DNA from: Sphingobacteriales bacterium
GTDB lineage: Bacteria > Bacteroidota > Bacteroidia > Chitinophagales > Chitinophagaceae
Assembly: GCA_003963365.1 (NCBI GenBank)
Contig: RXJG01000004.1
Location: 288,009 to 352,008, forward strand
Direction of reading: 5' to 3'
Length of the DNA: 64,000 bases
Positions 18,710 through 27,660 of this stretch are shown piece by piece. The notes under the pieces are model-generated. The model saw only the letters and a list, made by a program, of their open reading frames with translations. It had not been told where the DNA came from and searched no databases. How positions within the stretch are numbered: position 1 is the stretch's first letter; each line of letters starts with the position of its first letter. The position numbers and the translations under genes were made by a program.

Positions 18710-19615
18710 ATGGAAAATAACACTTCATTACAACAGCAATTACTCGAAGCCGGTGTACATTTTGGTCACCTGCGTAAGAAGTGGAACCCCAAGATGCTGC
18801 CTTACATCTTTGCTGAAAAGAAAGGTATTCACATTATTGATCTCAACAAAACTGTAGAAGGGTTACAGGAATCTGCTGCTGCATTAAAACAAATTGCAAA
18901 AAGCGGTAAGAAAATCATGTTTGTAGGTACAAAAAAACAAGCCAAGGAAATCATCACAGAGTGTGCACAAAAAGTAAACATGCCTTATGTTACGGAAAGG
19001 TGGTTGGGTGGTTTCTTAACCAACTTCAACACGGTTCGTAAGAGTGTGAAGAAAATGCAGAGCATTGAAAAAATGCTGGGGGATGGTACACTCGACAGCA
19101 TCACTAAAAAAGAACGTTTAACGTTAACCCGTGATAAAGATAAAATGGAGAAAGTATTGGGTGGTATTGCTCAGTTAGGCCGTATCCCTGCTGCTTTATT
19201 CATCGTAGATATTGGTCATGAACATATTGCTTTAGCTGAAGCTAAGCGTTTAGGTATCTCTACTTTTGGTGTGGTGGATACCAACTGTGATCCTAACAAA
19301 GTTGATTTTGCTATTCCGGCTAATGATGATGCTACTAAATCAATTGCCATCATTGCTCAGTACATTACTGCTGCCATTGCAGAAGGTTTAGCAGAAAGAC
19401 AGGCAGAGAAAGCTGAAGAGGTGGAAGAAGCAGAAGAAGTAGTGGAAAGAGGTCCTAAGTTTGAAGTGGAAGGTGAAGAAGGCCGTGAAAGAAGAAGTGG
19501 TGGTGGTGGTCGTCGTGGTAGCGGTGGCGGACAAGGTGGAGGTAACAGACGTGGCGGCGGCGGTGCTGGTCGTTCAGGTTCTGGTGCTCCAAGAAGATCT
19601 GGTGCAGGCAGATAA
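18710..19615 (+). CDS. rpsB: 30S ribosomal protein S2 with Gly/Arg-rich tail
   Basis: A 301-residue protein. The S2 core (about residues 1-230) is intact, with LLEAGVHFGHLRKKWNPKM, the DLNKTVEGL block, ERWLGGFLTNF and PAALFIVDIGHEHIAL. After an acidic stretch (EEVEEAEEVVE) comes an unusual tail of about 44 residues (258-301) made almost only of Gly, Arg and Ser with several RGG/GGR units. S2 binds late on the 30S platform beside S1 and the mRNA entry and exit paths, so an RNA-binding tail there is plausible. It is followed by tsf, the standard partner. Confidence 0.97.
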   Translation: MENNTSLQQQLLEAGVHFGHLRKKWNPKMLPYIFAEKKGIHIIDLNKTVEGLQESAAALKQIAKSGKKIMFVGTKKQAKEIITECAQKVNMPYVTERWLGGFLTNFNTVRKSVKKMQSIEKMLGDGTLDSITKKERLTLTRDKDKMEKVLGGIAQLGRIPAALFIVDIGHEHIALAEAKRLGISTFGVVDTNCDPNKVDFAIPANDDATKSIAIIAQYITAAIAEGLAERQAEKAEEVEEAEEVVERGPKFEVEGEEGRERRSGGGGRRGSGGGQGGGNRRGGGGAGRSGSGAPRRSGAGR

Positions 19616-19679
19616 ACGATATAATTGAAAATGATCATTTCATTTTCAAATTTTCAAATTTTCAAATTTTCAAATTAAC
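19616..19679. repeat. Tandem TTTTCAAA words before tsf
   Basis: The octamer AAATTTTC occurs about four times in tandem, preceded by a GAAAATGATCATTTC palindrome. It is non-coding and directly abuts the tsf start codon. Confidence 0.7.
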
Positions 19680-20522
19680 ATGTCAACAATAACAATAACA
19701 GCAGCAGATATTAATAAGTTGCGCCAGGCAACCGGTGCAGGTATGATGGATTGTCGTAAAGCCTTAACTGAATCAAACGGCGATTTTGAAGCTGCTATTG
19801 ACTGGTTACGTAAAAAAGGAGCTAAAGTAGCTGCTTTACGTGGCGACAGAGATGCTAAAGAAGGTGTGGTATTATCAAAAACAACTGCTGACAACAAAAC
19901 AGGTATTGCTCTTTGTGTTAGCTGTGAAACAGATTTTGTGAGCAAGAACACTGACTTCATCGCTTTTGCTCAAAGTATTATAGATGCAGCTATTGCTAAT
20001 AACGTTAAATCTGTTGATGAGCTCAATGCAGTTGAAATCAACGGTGCTAAAGTAGCTGACTTAGTAAATGACAAATTAGCTTCAATCGGTGAGAAAATAG
20101 GGGTGTCTAAATTTGAAAGAATTGATGCCGATTATGTAGCTTCTTATATCCATGGTGCTAACCGCCTGGGTGTATTAGTTGGCTTTACTAAAGCAATTAA
20201 CGATGAAGCAGGTAAAGATATAGCTATGCAGATTGCTGCTATGAATCCTGTGGCTGTTGATGCTGACAGTGTTCCTGCTGCTACTGTAGAAAGAGAAAGA
20301 GCGATTGTTACAGAACAAATTGCTGCTGATCCTAAAATGGCTGGTAAACCTGCTGAAATGATTGCTAAAATTGCAGATGGTAAATTAAATGCCTTCTTCA
20401 AAGAGCAAACATTATTAGCACAGGCTTTTGTAAAAGATGGCAGTAAATCTGTAGCTGATTATATTAAAAGTGTAGATGCTGATGTTAAAGTAACAGGATT
20501 CAAAAGAGTTGCTTTAGGTTAA
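19680..20522 (+). CDS. tsf: Elongation factor Ts
   Basis: A 280-residue nucleotide-exchange factor for EF-Tu. The N-terminal UBA-like domain (LRQATGAGMMDCRKAL) and the CETDFVSKN motif that contacts EF-Tu are clear, followed by two dimerisation/core subdomains. It is the last gene of the rplM-rpsI-rpsB-tsf operon and is followed by a strong terminator. Confidence 0.97.
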   Translation: MSTITITAADINKLRQATGAGMMDCRKALTESNGDFEAAIDWLRKKGAKVAALRGDRDAKEGVVLSKTTADNKTGIALCVSCETDFVSKNTDFIAFAQSIIDAAIANNVKSVDELNAVEINGAKVADLVNDKLASIGEKIGVSKFERIDADYVASYIHGANRLGVLVGFTKAINDEAGKDIAMQIAAMNPVAVDADSVPAATVERERAIVTEQIAADPKMAGKPAEMIAKIADGKLNAFFKEQTLLAQAFVKDGSKSVADYIKSVDADVKVTGFKRVALG

Positions 20523-20544
20523 TCAATCAGTTTCTGAATGATAT

Positions 20545-20580
20545 AAAAAAGGGAAGCAATTATTGCTTCCCTTTATTTTT
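20545..20580 (+). terminator. Intrinsic terminator of the translation operon
   Basis: The 9-bp stem GGGAAGCAA/TTGCTTCCC (20551-20559 with 20563-20571) has a 3-base loop and is flanked by an A-run and a T-rich tail, so it could work in both directions. Confidence 0.9.
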
Positions 20581-20581
20581 G
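20574..20581 (+). promoter_or_regulatory. -7 box overlapping the tsf terminator
   Basis: TATTTTTG matches TAnnTTTG and lies 20 bases before the methyltransferase start. It is made from the T-run of the terminator. Confidence 0.5.
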
Positions 20582-20601
20582 TACTGCTAAATGAAACTGT
20601 A

Positions 20602-21402
20602 ATGAGTGAATACAAAGAATATTTTGAAGCCAATAAAGTATTGTGGAATAAACGTACGGTGGTGCATAAAGATTCAGCCTTTTATGATGTGGCTTTTTTT
20701 AAGCAGGGAAAGAACATGCTTACTCCTATTAAACTAAATGAACTGGGCAATGTAAAAGGAAAGAAGATGCTGCACCTGCAATGCCATTTTGGACTGGATA
20801 GTTTATGCTGGGCAAGATTGGGTGCTGATGTGATGGGTGTTGATTTATCGGATGCAGCTATTGATGAAGCCAAAAGAATAAATGATGAGATGGGGTTGAA
20901 TGCAAAATTCATCTGTAGTAATGTGTATGATTTAAAAGAACACCTAGATGAACAGTTTGATATTGTATTTACTTCCTATGGTGTGATTGGATGGCTGCCC
21001 GATTTGGATAAATGGGCTTCCTTAATTGCTCATTACTTAAAGCCCGGTGGTACATTTTATATGGCCGAGTTTCACCCCGTGGTGTGGATGTTTGATGATG
21101 AGTTCACTAAAATTGAATATGCTTACGAAAACAGGGAAGTAATAGTAATTGATAATTACGGAACCTATACTGACCGTAATGCTGAGATTAGTGGTAAAGA
21201 ATACAGCTGGAACCACAGCCTGAGTGAAGTGCTGAATGCTTTAATCAAAAACGGGTTGCAAATACAACTCTTTAACGAGTTTATGTATTCGCCTTATCCT
21301 AATTTCAGGAACAGTGTTGAGCTTAGCCCCGGTCAATGGCATATACAAGGTATGGAAGGGAAGATTCCGATGATATTTTCGGTAAAAGCATTGAAAAGAT
21401 AG
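20602..21402 (+). CDS. Class I SAM-dependent methyltransferase
   Basis: ATG 20602 gives 266 residues (MSEYKEYFEANK); the 13 upstream residues run through the terminator and are not credible. The Rossmann-type motif I is MLHLQCHFGLDSLCWARLGA with the acidic residue in GVDLSD (motif II), then FDIVFTSYGVIGWLPD and the LKPGGTFYMAEFHP motif. These show S-adenosylmethionine binding; the acceptor cannot be predicted. The gene looks monocistronic. Confidence 0.88.
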   Translation: MSEYKEYFEANKVLWNKRTVVHKDSAFYDVAFFKQGKNMLTPIKLNELGNVKGKKMLHLQCHFGLDSLCWARLGADVMGVDLSDAAIDEAKRINDEMGLNAKFICSNVYDLKEHLDEQFDIVFTSYGVIGWLPDLDKWASLIAHYLKPGGTFYMAEFHPVVWMFDDEFTKIEYAYENREVIVIDNYGTYTDRNAEISGKEYSWNHSLSEVLNALIKNGLQIQLFNEFMYSPYPNFRNSVELSPGQWHIQGMEGKIPMIFSVKALKR

Positions 21403-21470
21403 TTTCCCGCAAAGGCGCAGAGACGCTACGACTTTTATTCTTAGCGCCGTTGAGTCGTGGCGTGAAATTT
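21403..21470. repeat. Imperfect palindromic repeat of the CGCAAAGGCGCAGAGACGC type
   Basis: Left arm CGCTACGAC pairs with right arm GTCGTGGCG at 8 of 9 positions, flanked by CGCAAAGGCGCAGA and GGCGTGAAATTT. From general knowledge, repeats with this wording are common between genes of environmental bacteria. It is non-coding. Confidence 0.6.
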
Positions 21471-21475
21471 CAGTT

Positions 21476-21512
21476 GAATAGTATTACAGAACGTACAAGT
21501 GAGTGACACAAC
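21476..21512 (-). repeat. 37-bp dispersed intergenic repeat, copy 1
   Basis: Read on the - strand it starts GTTGTGTCACTCACTTG and ends GTAATACTATTC. It matches the copy at 42555-42591 at 36 of 37 positions. It lies about 80 bases upstream of korA. Confidence 0.85.
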
Positions 21513-21591
21513 CAAAGCTCAATAAATAATCTGATGTTTGTCAATACATCAAAACAAAATCTGTCTTAAATTGGCCTAATTTTATAGTCTT

Positions 21592-23436
21592 ATGAAAAGA
21601 AAAGAAGAACTACTACAGGATGTAGTAATCAAATTTGCCGGCGACTCCGGAGATGGTATGCAGTTAACTGGTAGCCAGTTTACAAATAACACCGCCTTAA
21701 TGGGAATTGACCTTGCTACATTCCCGGATTTTCCTGCTGAGATTCGTGCCCCAATAGGAACCCTGCCCGGTGTGAGCGGATATCAATTACGTTTTAGCAG
21801 CGACCGTGTATATACACCAGGCGATGCTTGCGATGTTTTAGTAGCCATGAATGCAGCAGCCCTGAAAGCAAACTTAACTGCCATAAAAAAAGGCGGAAAA
21901 ATTATTGCTAATATTGATGGTTTTGACAGCAGGAATTTACGACTTGCTAATTACCCCGAAGGAGAAAATCCTTTGGAGAATGACAGCCTGAGTAGTTACG
22001 AAGTAATTAAAATGGATGTTACTAAAATGACCCGTGAGGCATTAAAGGACATCCAGATGGGGATGAAAGAAAAAGACCGGGCAAAGAATATGTTTGTACT
22101 GGGTTTTTTGTACTGGATGTATAACCGTGATATGGAAACAACCATTCAGTTTTTAAAAGATAAGTTTGGAAAGAAAGCAGAAATATTAGAAAGCAACATT
22201 AAAGCATTACAGGCTGGTTACAACTATGGTGATACTACCGAAACTTTCACTACTACCTATAAAGTGGAGAAAGCAAAGATGGAAGCAGGTGTTTACCGTT
22301 CCATCATGGGTAACCAGGCAGTAGCTATTGGTTTGATTGCTGCTTCGGAGAAAAGTGGTTTGCCTTTATTCCTCGGCTCTTATCCTATCACTCCTGCTTC
22401 TGATATTTTACATGAATTAAGTAAGTATAAAAATTTTGGTGTAAGAACTTTCCAGGCAGAAGATGAAATTGCAGCGATTGCCTCTGCTATTGGTGCTGCT
22501 TATGGTGGTTCATTGGGTGTTACAACAACTTCTGGTCCCGGTATGGCATTAAAAGCAGAAGCGATGGGATTAGCCGTGATGCTGGAAATTCCTTTGTTGA
22601 TTATCGATATACAACGGGGTGGCCCTTCAACAGGTTTGCCAACCAAAACAGAACAGAGTGATTTAATGCAGGCATATTACGGAAGAAACGGTGAATGTCC
22701 TATGCCAATTGTTTCTGCCTCCACACCAAGTGATTGTTTTGATGCAGTGTATGAAGCAGCAAAAATCGCTGTGCAGCATATGACGCCGGTAATCTTTTTA
22801 AGCGATGGTTATATTGCCAATGGTGCTGAGCCATGGAAATATCCGCAAAGTGCCGACCTGAAACCAATTGATGTAAAATTCAAAACCGAGCTCGGTCATG
22901 GAGAAGATAAATTCCAGCCATATGTACGGGATGAAAAGTTAGTTCGTCCATGGGTGGTACCGGGTGCAGCAGGATTAGAACATCGTATTGGTGGATTGGA
23001 AAAACAAAACATTACCGGTAACGTAAACTATGAAGCCGAAAATCATCAGTTGATGGTTAAGATAAGGCAGGAGAAGGTTGATAAGGTAGCTGATTATATT
23101 CCATTACAAACAATAGATAACGGACCTGAGAAAGGTAAGTTGCTGGTATTGGGATGGGGTAGTACTTATGGTTCTATCAAGAGTGCGGTGGCTGAATGTT
23201 TGGAACAGGGATATTCTGTAGCTCATGCACATCTGCGTCATGTTCGTCCATTCCCTAAAAACTTAGGTGATATTATTAAGAACTACGACCATGTGCTGAT
23301 TCCTGAAATCAACAATGGCCAGTTGATTAAAATCATCCGTGATGTTTATTTTGTTGATGCAAAAGGGTACAACAAAATAAAAGGAACACCGATTACAAAA
23401 GGTGAGTTGATGGATGAGATTAAGAAATATGTGTAG
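21592..23436 (+). CDS. korA: 2-oxoglutarate:ferredoxin oxidoreductase, fused gamma-alpha subunit
   Basis: A 614-residue protein. The N-terminal third is the gamma domain (VVIKFAGDSGDGMQLTGSQF, PAEIRAPIGTLPGVSGYQ) and the rest is the alpha pyrimidine-binding part (GSYPITPASDILHEL, FQAEDEIAAIASAIGAAYGG, TTTSGPGMALK). This is the fused KorA layout that pairs with KorB to convert 2-oxoglutarate and CoA to succinyl-CoA and reduced ferredoxin. The beta subunit with the thiamine-diphosphate site is normally next door but is not in this window, so KorA is unlinked here. Another 2-oxoacid as substrate is possible. Confidence 0.9.
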   Translation: MKRKEELLQDVVIKFAGDSGDGMQLTGSQFTNNTALMGIDLATFPDFPAEIRAPIGTLPGVSGYQLRFSSDRVYTPGDACDVLVAMNAAALKANLTAIKKGGKIIANIDGFDSRNLRLANYPEGENPLENDSLSSYEVIKMDVTKMTREALKDIQMGMKEKDRAKNMFVLGFLYWMYNRDMETTIQFLKDKFGKKAEILESNIKALQAGYNYGDTTETFTTTYKVEKAKMEAGVYRSIMGNQAVAIGLIAASEKSGLPLFLGSYPITPASDILHELSKYKNFGVRTFQAEDEIAAIASAIGAAYGGSLGVTTTSGPGMALKAEAMGLAVMLEIPLLIIDIQRGGPSTGLPTKTEQSDLMQAYYGRNGECPMPIVSASTPSDCFDAVYEAAKIAVQHMTPVIFLSDGYIANGAEPWKYPQSADLKPIDVKFKTELGHGEDKFQPYVRDEKLVRPWVVPGAAGLEHRIGGLEKQNITGNVNYEAENHQLMVKIRQEKVDKVADYIPLQTIDNGPEKGKLLVLGWGSTYGSIKSAVAECLEQGYSVAHAHLRHVRPFPKNLGDIIKNYDHVLIPEINNGQLIKIIRDVYFVDAKGYNKIKGTPITKGELMDEIKKYV

Positions 23437-23486
23437 GAAGAAGTGAGTTGTGAGAACTGAGTGGCGAGTTGGTGTCACGGAGATAT

Positions 23487-23726
23487 ATGAAAGGAATTAA
23501 ACTGATATTAGAAATCATTGGGTGGTGCCAGATAGCATTTGGCACCACTTTATTTTTTGCATTAATAGCTGCAGCATTGTATTATGCTTACACAAATGAC
23601 ACAACAGCGATGCTTGCCATAGCAATCATTATTGCAGGATTTATTACAGGTATTGTTTGGGCAACAAGAATTTGGATAAAACATGGAACAATAGAATGGT
23701 TGTCCCGCATAAGAAGAATTAAATAG
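23487..23726 (+). CDS. Small two-helix membrane protein, function unknown
   Basis: ATG 23487 gives 79 residues and is preceded by a GGAG Shine-Dalgarno-like sequence, rare in this window. Two hydrophobic helices (about residues 5-35 and 43-62) are followed by a basic C-terminus (RIRRIK), so both ends probably face the cytoplasm. The gene lies 50 bases after korA and ends 2 bases before the convergent endonuclease III gene. No family recognised. Confidence 0.65.
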   Translation: MKGIKLILEIIGWCQIAFGTTLFFALIAAALYYAYTNDTTAMLAIAIIIAGFITGIVWATRIWIKHGTIEWLSRIRRIK

Positions 23727-23728
23727 CC

Positions 23729-24370
23729 TTATTTTTTTGTTAGAAAATATTTACAGGCTTCTTTTATCCCGCATTGCTCACATTTAGGATTTCTTGCCAC
23801 ACAAATATATCTTCCATGCAGTATTAACCAATGATGAGCTTTATGTATAAGTTCTTTCGGTATTTCTTTTATCAGTTCTTTTTCTACTGCTAATGGTGTA
23901 GATGCTTTTGCTGAAACTAAGCCAATCCGCTTGCTCACTCTGAATACATGTGTATCCACCGCCATATTGGGTTGCTGATCTACCACAGAAGTAATTACAT
24001 TGGCCGTTTTTCTTCCAACACCCGGCAGTTGTACCAATTCATCAACTGTCAACGGTACTTCACCGCCAAACTTTTCCATCAGCATTTTGCTCATGCCAAT
24101 TAAATGTTTGGTTTTATTATTAGGATAAGAAATACTTTTAATAAATGGGAATAATTCGTCGAAGGTGGTTTGAGATAAACTAAGCGCATCAGGATATTTT
24201 TCAAATATGGCTGGTGTGGTCATATTCACTCTTTTATCTGTGCATTGAGCAGATAAAATAACTGACACTAAAAGCTGAAAGGGATTATCGTAAATTAATT
24301 CTGTTTCAGCATCGGGAGCATGATGCTGAAAATACTCAATGATAAAACGGTAACGTTCTTTCTTAGTCAT
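23729..24370 (-). CDS. nth: Endonuclease III
   Basis: A 213-residue base-excision DNA glycosylase/AP lyase for oxidised pyrimidines. The helix-hairpin-helix LPGVGRKTANV carries catalytic Lys121, Asp139 is in AVDTHVFRV, and the [4Fe-4S] ligands Cys190, Cys197, Cys200 and Cys206 have the canonical C-x6-C-x2-C-x5-C spacing. Length is standard. The gene upstream on the same strand starts 276 bases away (24646) and may share transcription. Confidence 0.97.
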   Translation of the reverse strand: MTKKERYRFIIEYFQHHAPDAETELIYDNPFQLLVSVILSAQCTDKRVNMTTPAIFEKYPDALSLSQTTFDELFPFIKSISYPNNKTKHLIGMSKMLMEKFGGEVPLTVDELVQLPGVGRKTANVITSVVDQQPNMAVDTHVFRVSKRIGLVSAKASTPLAVEKELIKEIPKELIHKAHHWLILHGRYICVARNPKCEQCGIKEACKYFLTKK

Positions 24371-24412
24371 TACCCAAAAGTAATAACAGCGGGTTAACCG
24401 TTTAAAAGAAAA

Positions 24413-24646
24413 TTACTTTTCCTGTAAAGAGGAAACAGCGTTGTTGTAGTGAAGGATATTCAGTACCACTTCGGTGCGGGGAGAATAACTTATATCATTC
24501 AAATGGCGCAGGGAAGCTTTCAGCACATTTAATTTCTCTTTTAATGTCCAGTCTTTTTGAAGTTGAGCTTCAATGGCTGACTTTTCTTCGGCAGTAACTT
24601 CGTTGTACAAATAAAGTAACAAATCTTCTGGTGTAAAATTGTTCAT
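24413..24646 (-). CDS. Small protein resembling an anti-sigma N-terminal module
   Basis: A 77-residue soluble protein. The pattern PEDLLLYLYNEVTAEEKSAI, then a charged helix ending in KLNVLKAS, resembles the zinc-less anti-sigma N-terminal modules found twice in the protein at 40340-41518. There is no membrane segment and no sigma factor gene nearby. It ends 42 bases upstream of nth on the same strand. Role unknown. Confidence 0.65.
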   Translation of the reverse strand: MNNFTPEDLLLYLYNEVTAEEKSAIEAQLQKDWTLKEKLNVLKASLRHLNDISYSPRTEVVLNILHYNNAVSSLQEK

Positions 24647-24816
24647 AAATACTGTTATAGAATAAACAAATAACTCAAAGGATATTAGTTTATACCAACA
24701 GATATTGGACTTGCGGTATTACAAAGGGTTATGGAAAACGGGTATTATAACCAAACTATAGTAAAAACGAGAAACCGAAAGGAATATTGTATTGGAGGTA
24801 AAAAATTATTACCAAA

Positions 24817-25113
24817 TCATTTATTTTCAATAATATAAAGCTCTTCGTTGTCTCTTTTAAAGTAGTATTTTTCCCTGGCCAGTTTTTCCAGGTAGTGGGG
24901 GTTAGTTTGAAGGTCTTTTATCTCTTGACGGCTGCCGGCAATCTGCTTTTTATAGTAATCTGCACTTTGCCTGAGGTCTTTCATTTCCTGGTAGCGGTCG
25001 TACTGGGTTAACACATCGTTTTTGTCAAAAAAAAGCATCCAAACTACAAACCCAACCCCGGTAAGGAAGAATTTGTTTTTCAGGAATGATGGAATGTAGT
25101 TAAGGAACTTCAT
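24817..25113 (-). CDS. FtsB/DivIC-like cell-division protein
   Basis: A 98-residue bitopic protein: short basic cytoplasmic N-terminus, one membrane helix (about residues 14-30), then a periplasmic coiled coil (YQEMKDLRQSADYYKKQI through KDLQTNP) and the family-typical end HYLEKLAREKYYFKRDNEELYII. This is the septum-formation-initiator family, which bridges FtsL and FtsQ at the division site. It lies downstream of enolase on the same strand, the usual enolase-ftsB order in many bacteria. Confidence 0.92.
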   Translation of the reverse strand: MKFLNYIPSFLKNKFFLTGVGFVVWMLFFDKNDVLTQYDRYQEMKDLRQSADYYKKQIAGSRQEIKDLQTNPHYLEKLAREKYYFKRDNEELYIIENK

Positions 25114-25209
25114 TGTTCTTAAGTAGGCAGTCCGCAGTTGGCAGTCTGCGTTATAAAAGTAATCAAATACCTTGAAATGTCAACTGCCAACTGTTTACTG
25201 CAACTGAAT
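25114..25209. repeat. CAGTTGGCAGT inverted repeat between eno and the ftsB-like gene
   Basis: GCAGTTGGCAGT near 25135 and its complement form ACTGCCAACTG near 25185 face each other around a 40-base AT-rich loop. The same word occurs at 26611-26710 and 42607-42695. Confidence 0.6.
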
Positions 25210-26547
<1,338 letters not shown>

Positions 26548-26552
26548 TTATT

Positions 26553-26710
26553 CATCGCCTGTTGTGTCACTCACTTCATCGTTCAGTAATGCTATTCGGC
26601 TTTTTAGTTTGCAGTTGCCAGTCTTCAGTTAGTATTCTATTCTTTTTACTTAAGAATGAAATTTTATTTACTCTGTAATCCTGTGTTGCCAACTGCCAAC
26701 TGTATCCTGC
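26553..26710 (+). repeat. Dispersed intergenic repeat, copy 2, with GCCAACTG words
   Basis: The 37-bp core is at 26561-26597 and matches the copy at 42555-42591 at 32 of 37 positions. Similarity between these two copies reaches further, from 26553 to about 26632, including CTTTTTAGT and CAGTTGCCAG. Tandem TGCCAACTGCCAACTG words follow up to 26710. Confidence 0.8.
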
Positions 26711-26724
26711 CAACTTTCCACCCG

Positions 26725-27627
26725 TCAGTTAGTTAAACTCCTGAACACTTCTTCCAAACTCCTGCTTTCGGTTTGCAAAGAAACGATATTGAAATTGTTT
26801 TGCAATGCGAGTTCCATCAATTGTTTCCTGATTTCAGTCATATCATCCCCATTCAGTACAAAACTTTCATCTTCCATCTTATTAACCGCACTAACACTTG
26901 TTAAGCGGCGAAGAAAAGCGGCATCCACATTTTCTTTAAACTTCACCAGCACTTTATTGCTATTGTTATTTTCCTGCAGTTTACTCAGTTTATCATTCGC
27001 CACAATATTTCCTTTATTGATAATGATAACCCGGTCGCATATAGCCTGTACTTCCTGCATAATATGAGAGGAGAAAAGCACGGTCTTATTTTTACCCAAT
27101 CTTTTGATTACTTCTCTTATCTCTACAATTTGATTTGGGTCCAGTCCGGAAGTTGGTTCGTCCAAAATCAATACTTCGGGATCATGAATCAACGCAGCAG
27201 CCAAACCAACTCTTTGTTTATATCCTTTGGAAAGCTGTCCAATCTTTTTGTGAGATTCAGGAGTTAATCCAACCGTTTCAATAACATTTTGAATTTTCTC
27301 TTTTGAATTTTTGATTTGGTGAACATCTGCAATGAAACTCAAATACTCTTTTACATACATATCATAATAAAGCGGATTTGCTTCCGGCAGGTAACCAATT
27401 TTCTTTTTTGTTTCCAGTGGTTGTTGCCTTACATCAATACCACAAACAGTAGCGGCTCCTTCATCCGGTAACAAATAACCTGTTATCATTTTCATGGTAG
27501 TGGATTTACCGGCGCCATTGGGGCCAAGAAACCCAACAATTTCTCCTTTATTTACTTTAAAAGAAATTCCGTTAACTGCTTTTTGTTCTCCGTAGATTTT
27601 TGTGAGATGAGATACTTCTATTGACAT
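26725..27627 (-). CDS. gldA: Gliding-motility ABC transporter ATPase GldA
   Basis: A 300-residue ABC ATPase with Walker A GPNGAGKST, signature LSKGYKQRVGLA, Walker B VLILDEPTSGLDP and a C-terminal extension typical of GldA/CcmA-like exporters. In Flavobacterium GldA works with membrane partners GldF and GldG, needed for gliding. Those partners are not next to it here, so the assignment rests on sequence type alone; a different ABC-2 exporter ATPase remains possible. Confidence 0.82.
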   Translation of the reverse strand: MSIEVSHLTKIYGEQKAVNGISFKVNKGEIVGFLGPNGAGKSTTMKMITGYLLPDEGAATVCGIDVRQQPLETKKKIGYLPEANPLYYDMYVKEYLSFIADVHQIKNSKEKIQNVIETVGLTPESHKKIGQLSKGYKQRVGLAAALIHDPEVLILDEPTSGLDPNQIVEIREVIKRLGKNKTVLFSSHIMQEVQAICDRVIIINKGNIVANDKLSKLQENNNSNKVLVKFKENVDAAFLRRLTSVSAVNKMEDESFVLNGDDMTEIRKQLMELALQNNFNIVSLQTESRSLEEVFRSLTN

Positions 27628-27660
27628 ATCAACAAAGTAACGAATAATTGAAGAAATGAT

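Noticed and set aside
26725-27627. Treating gldA without gldF/gldG nearby as an anomaly
   Set aside because: In Bacteroidota these genes are often unlinked, so it was not reported.
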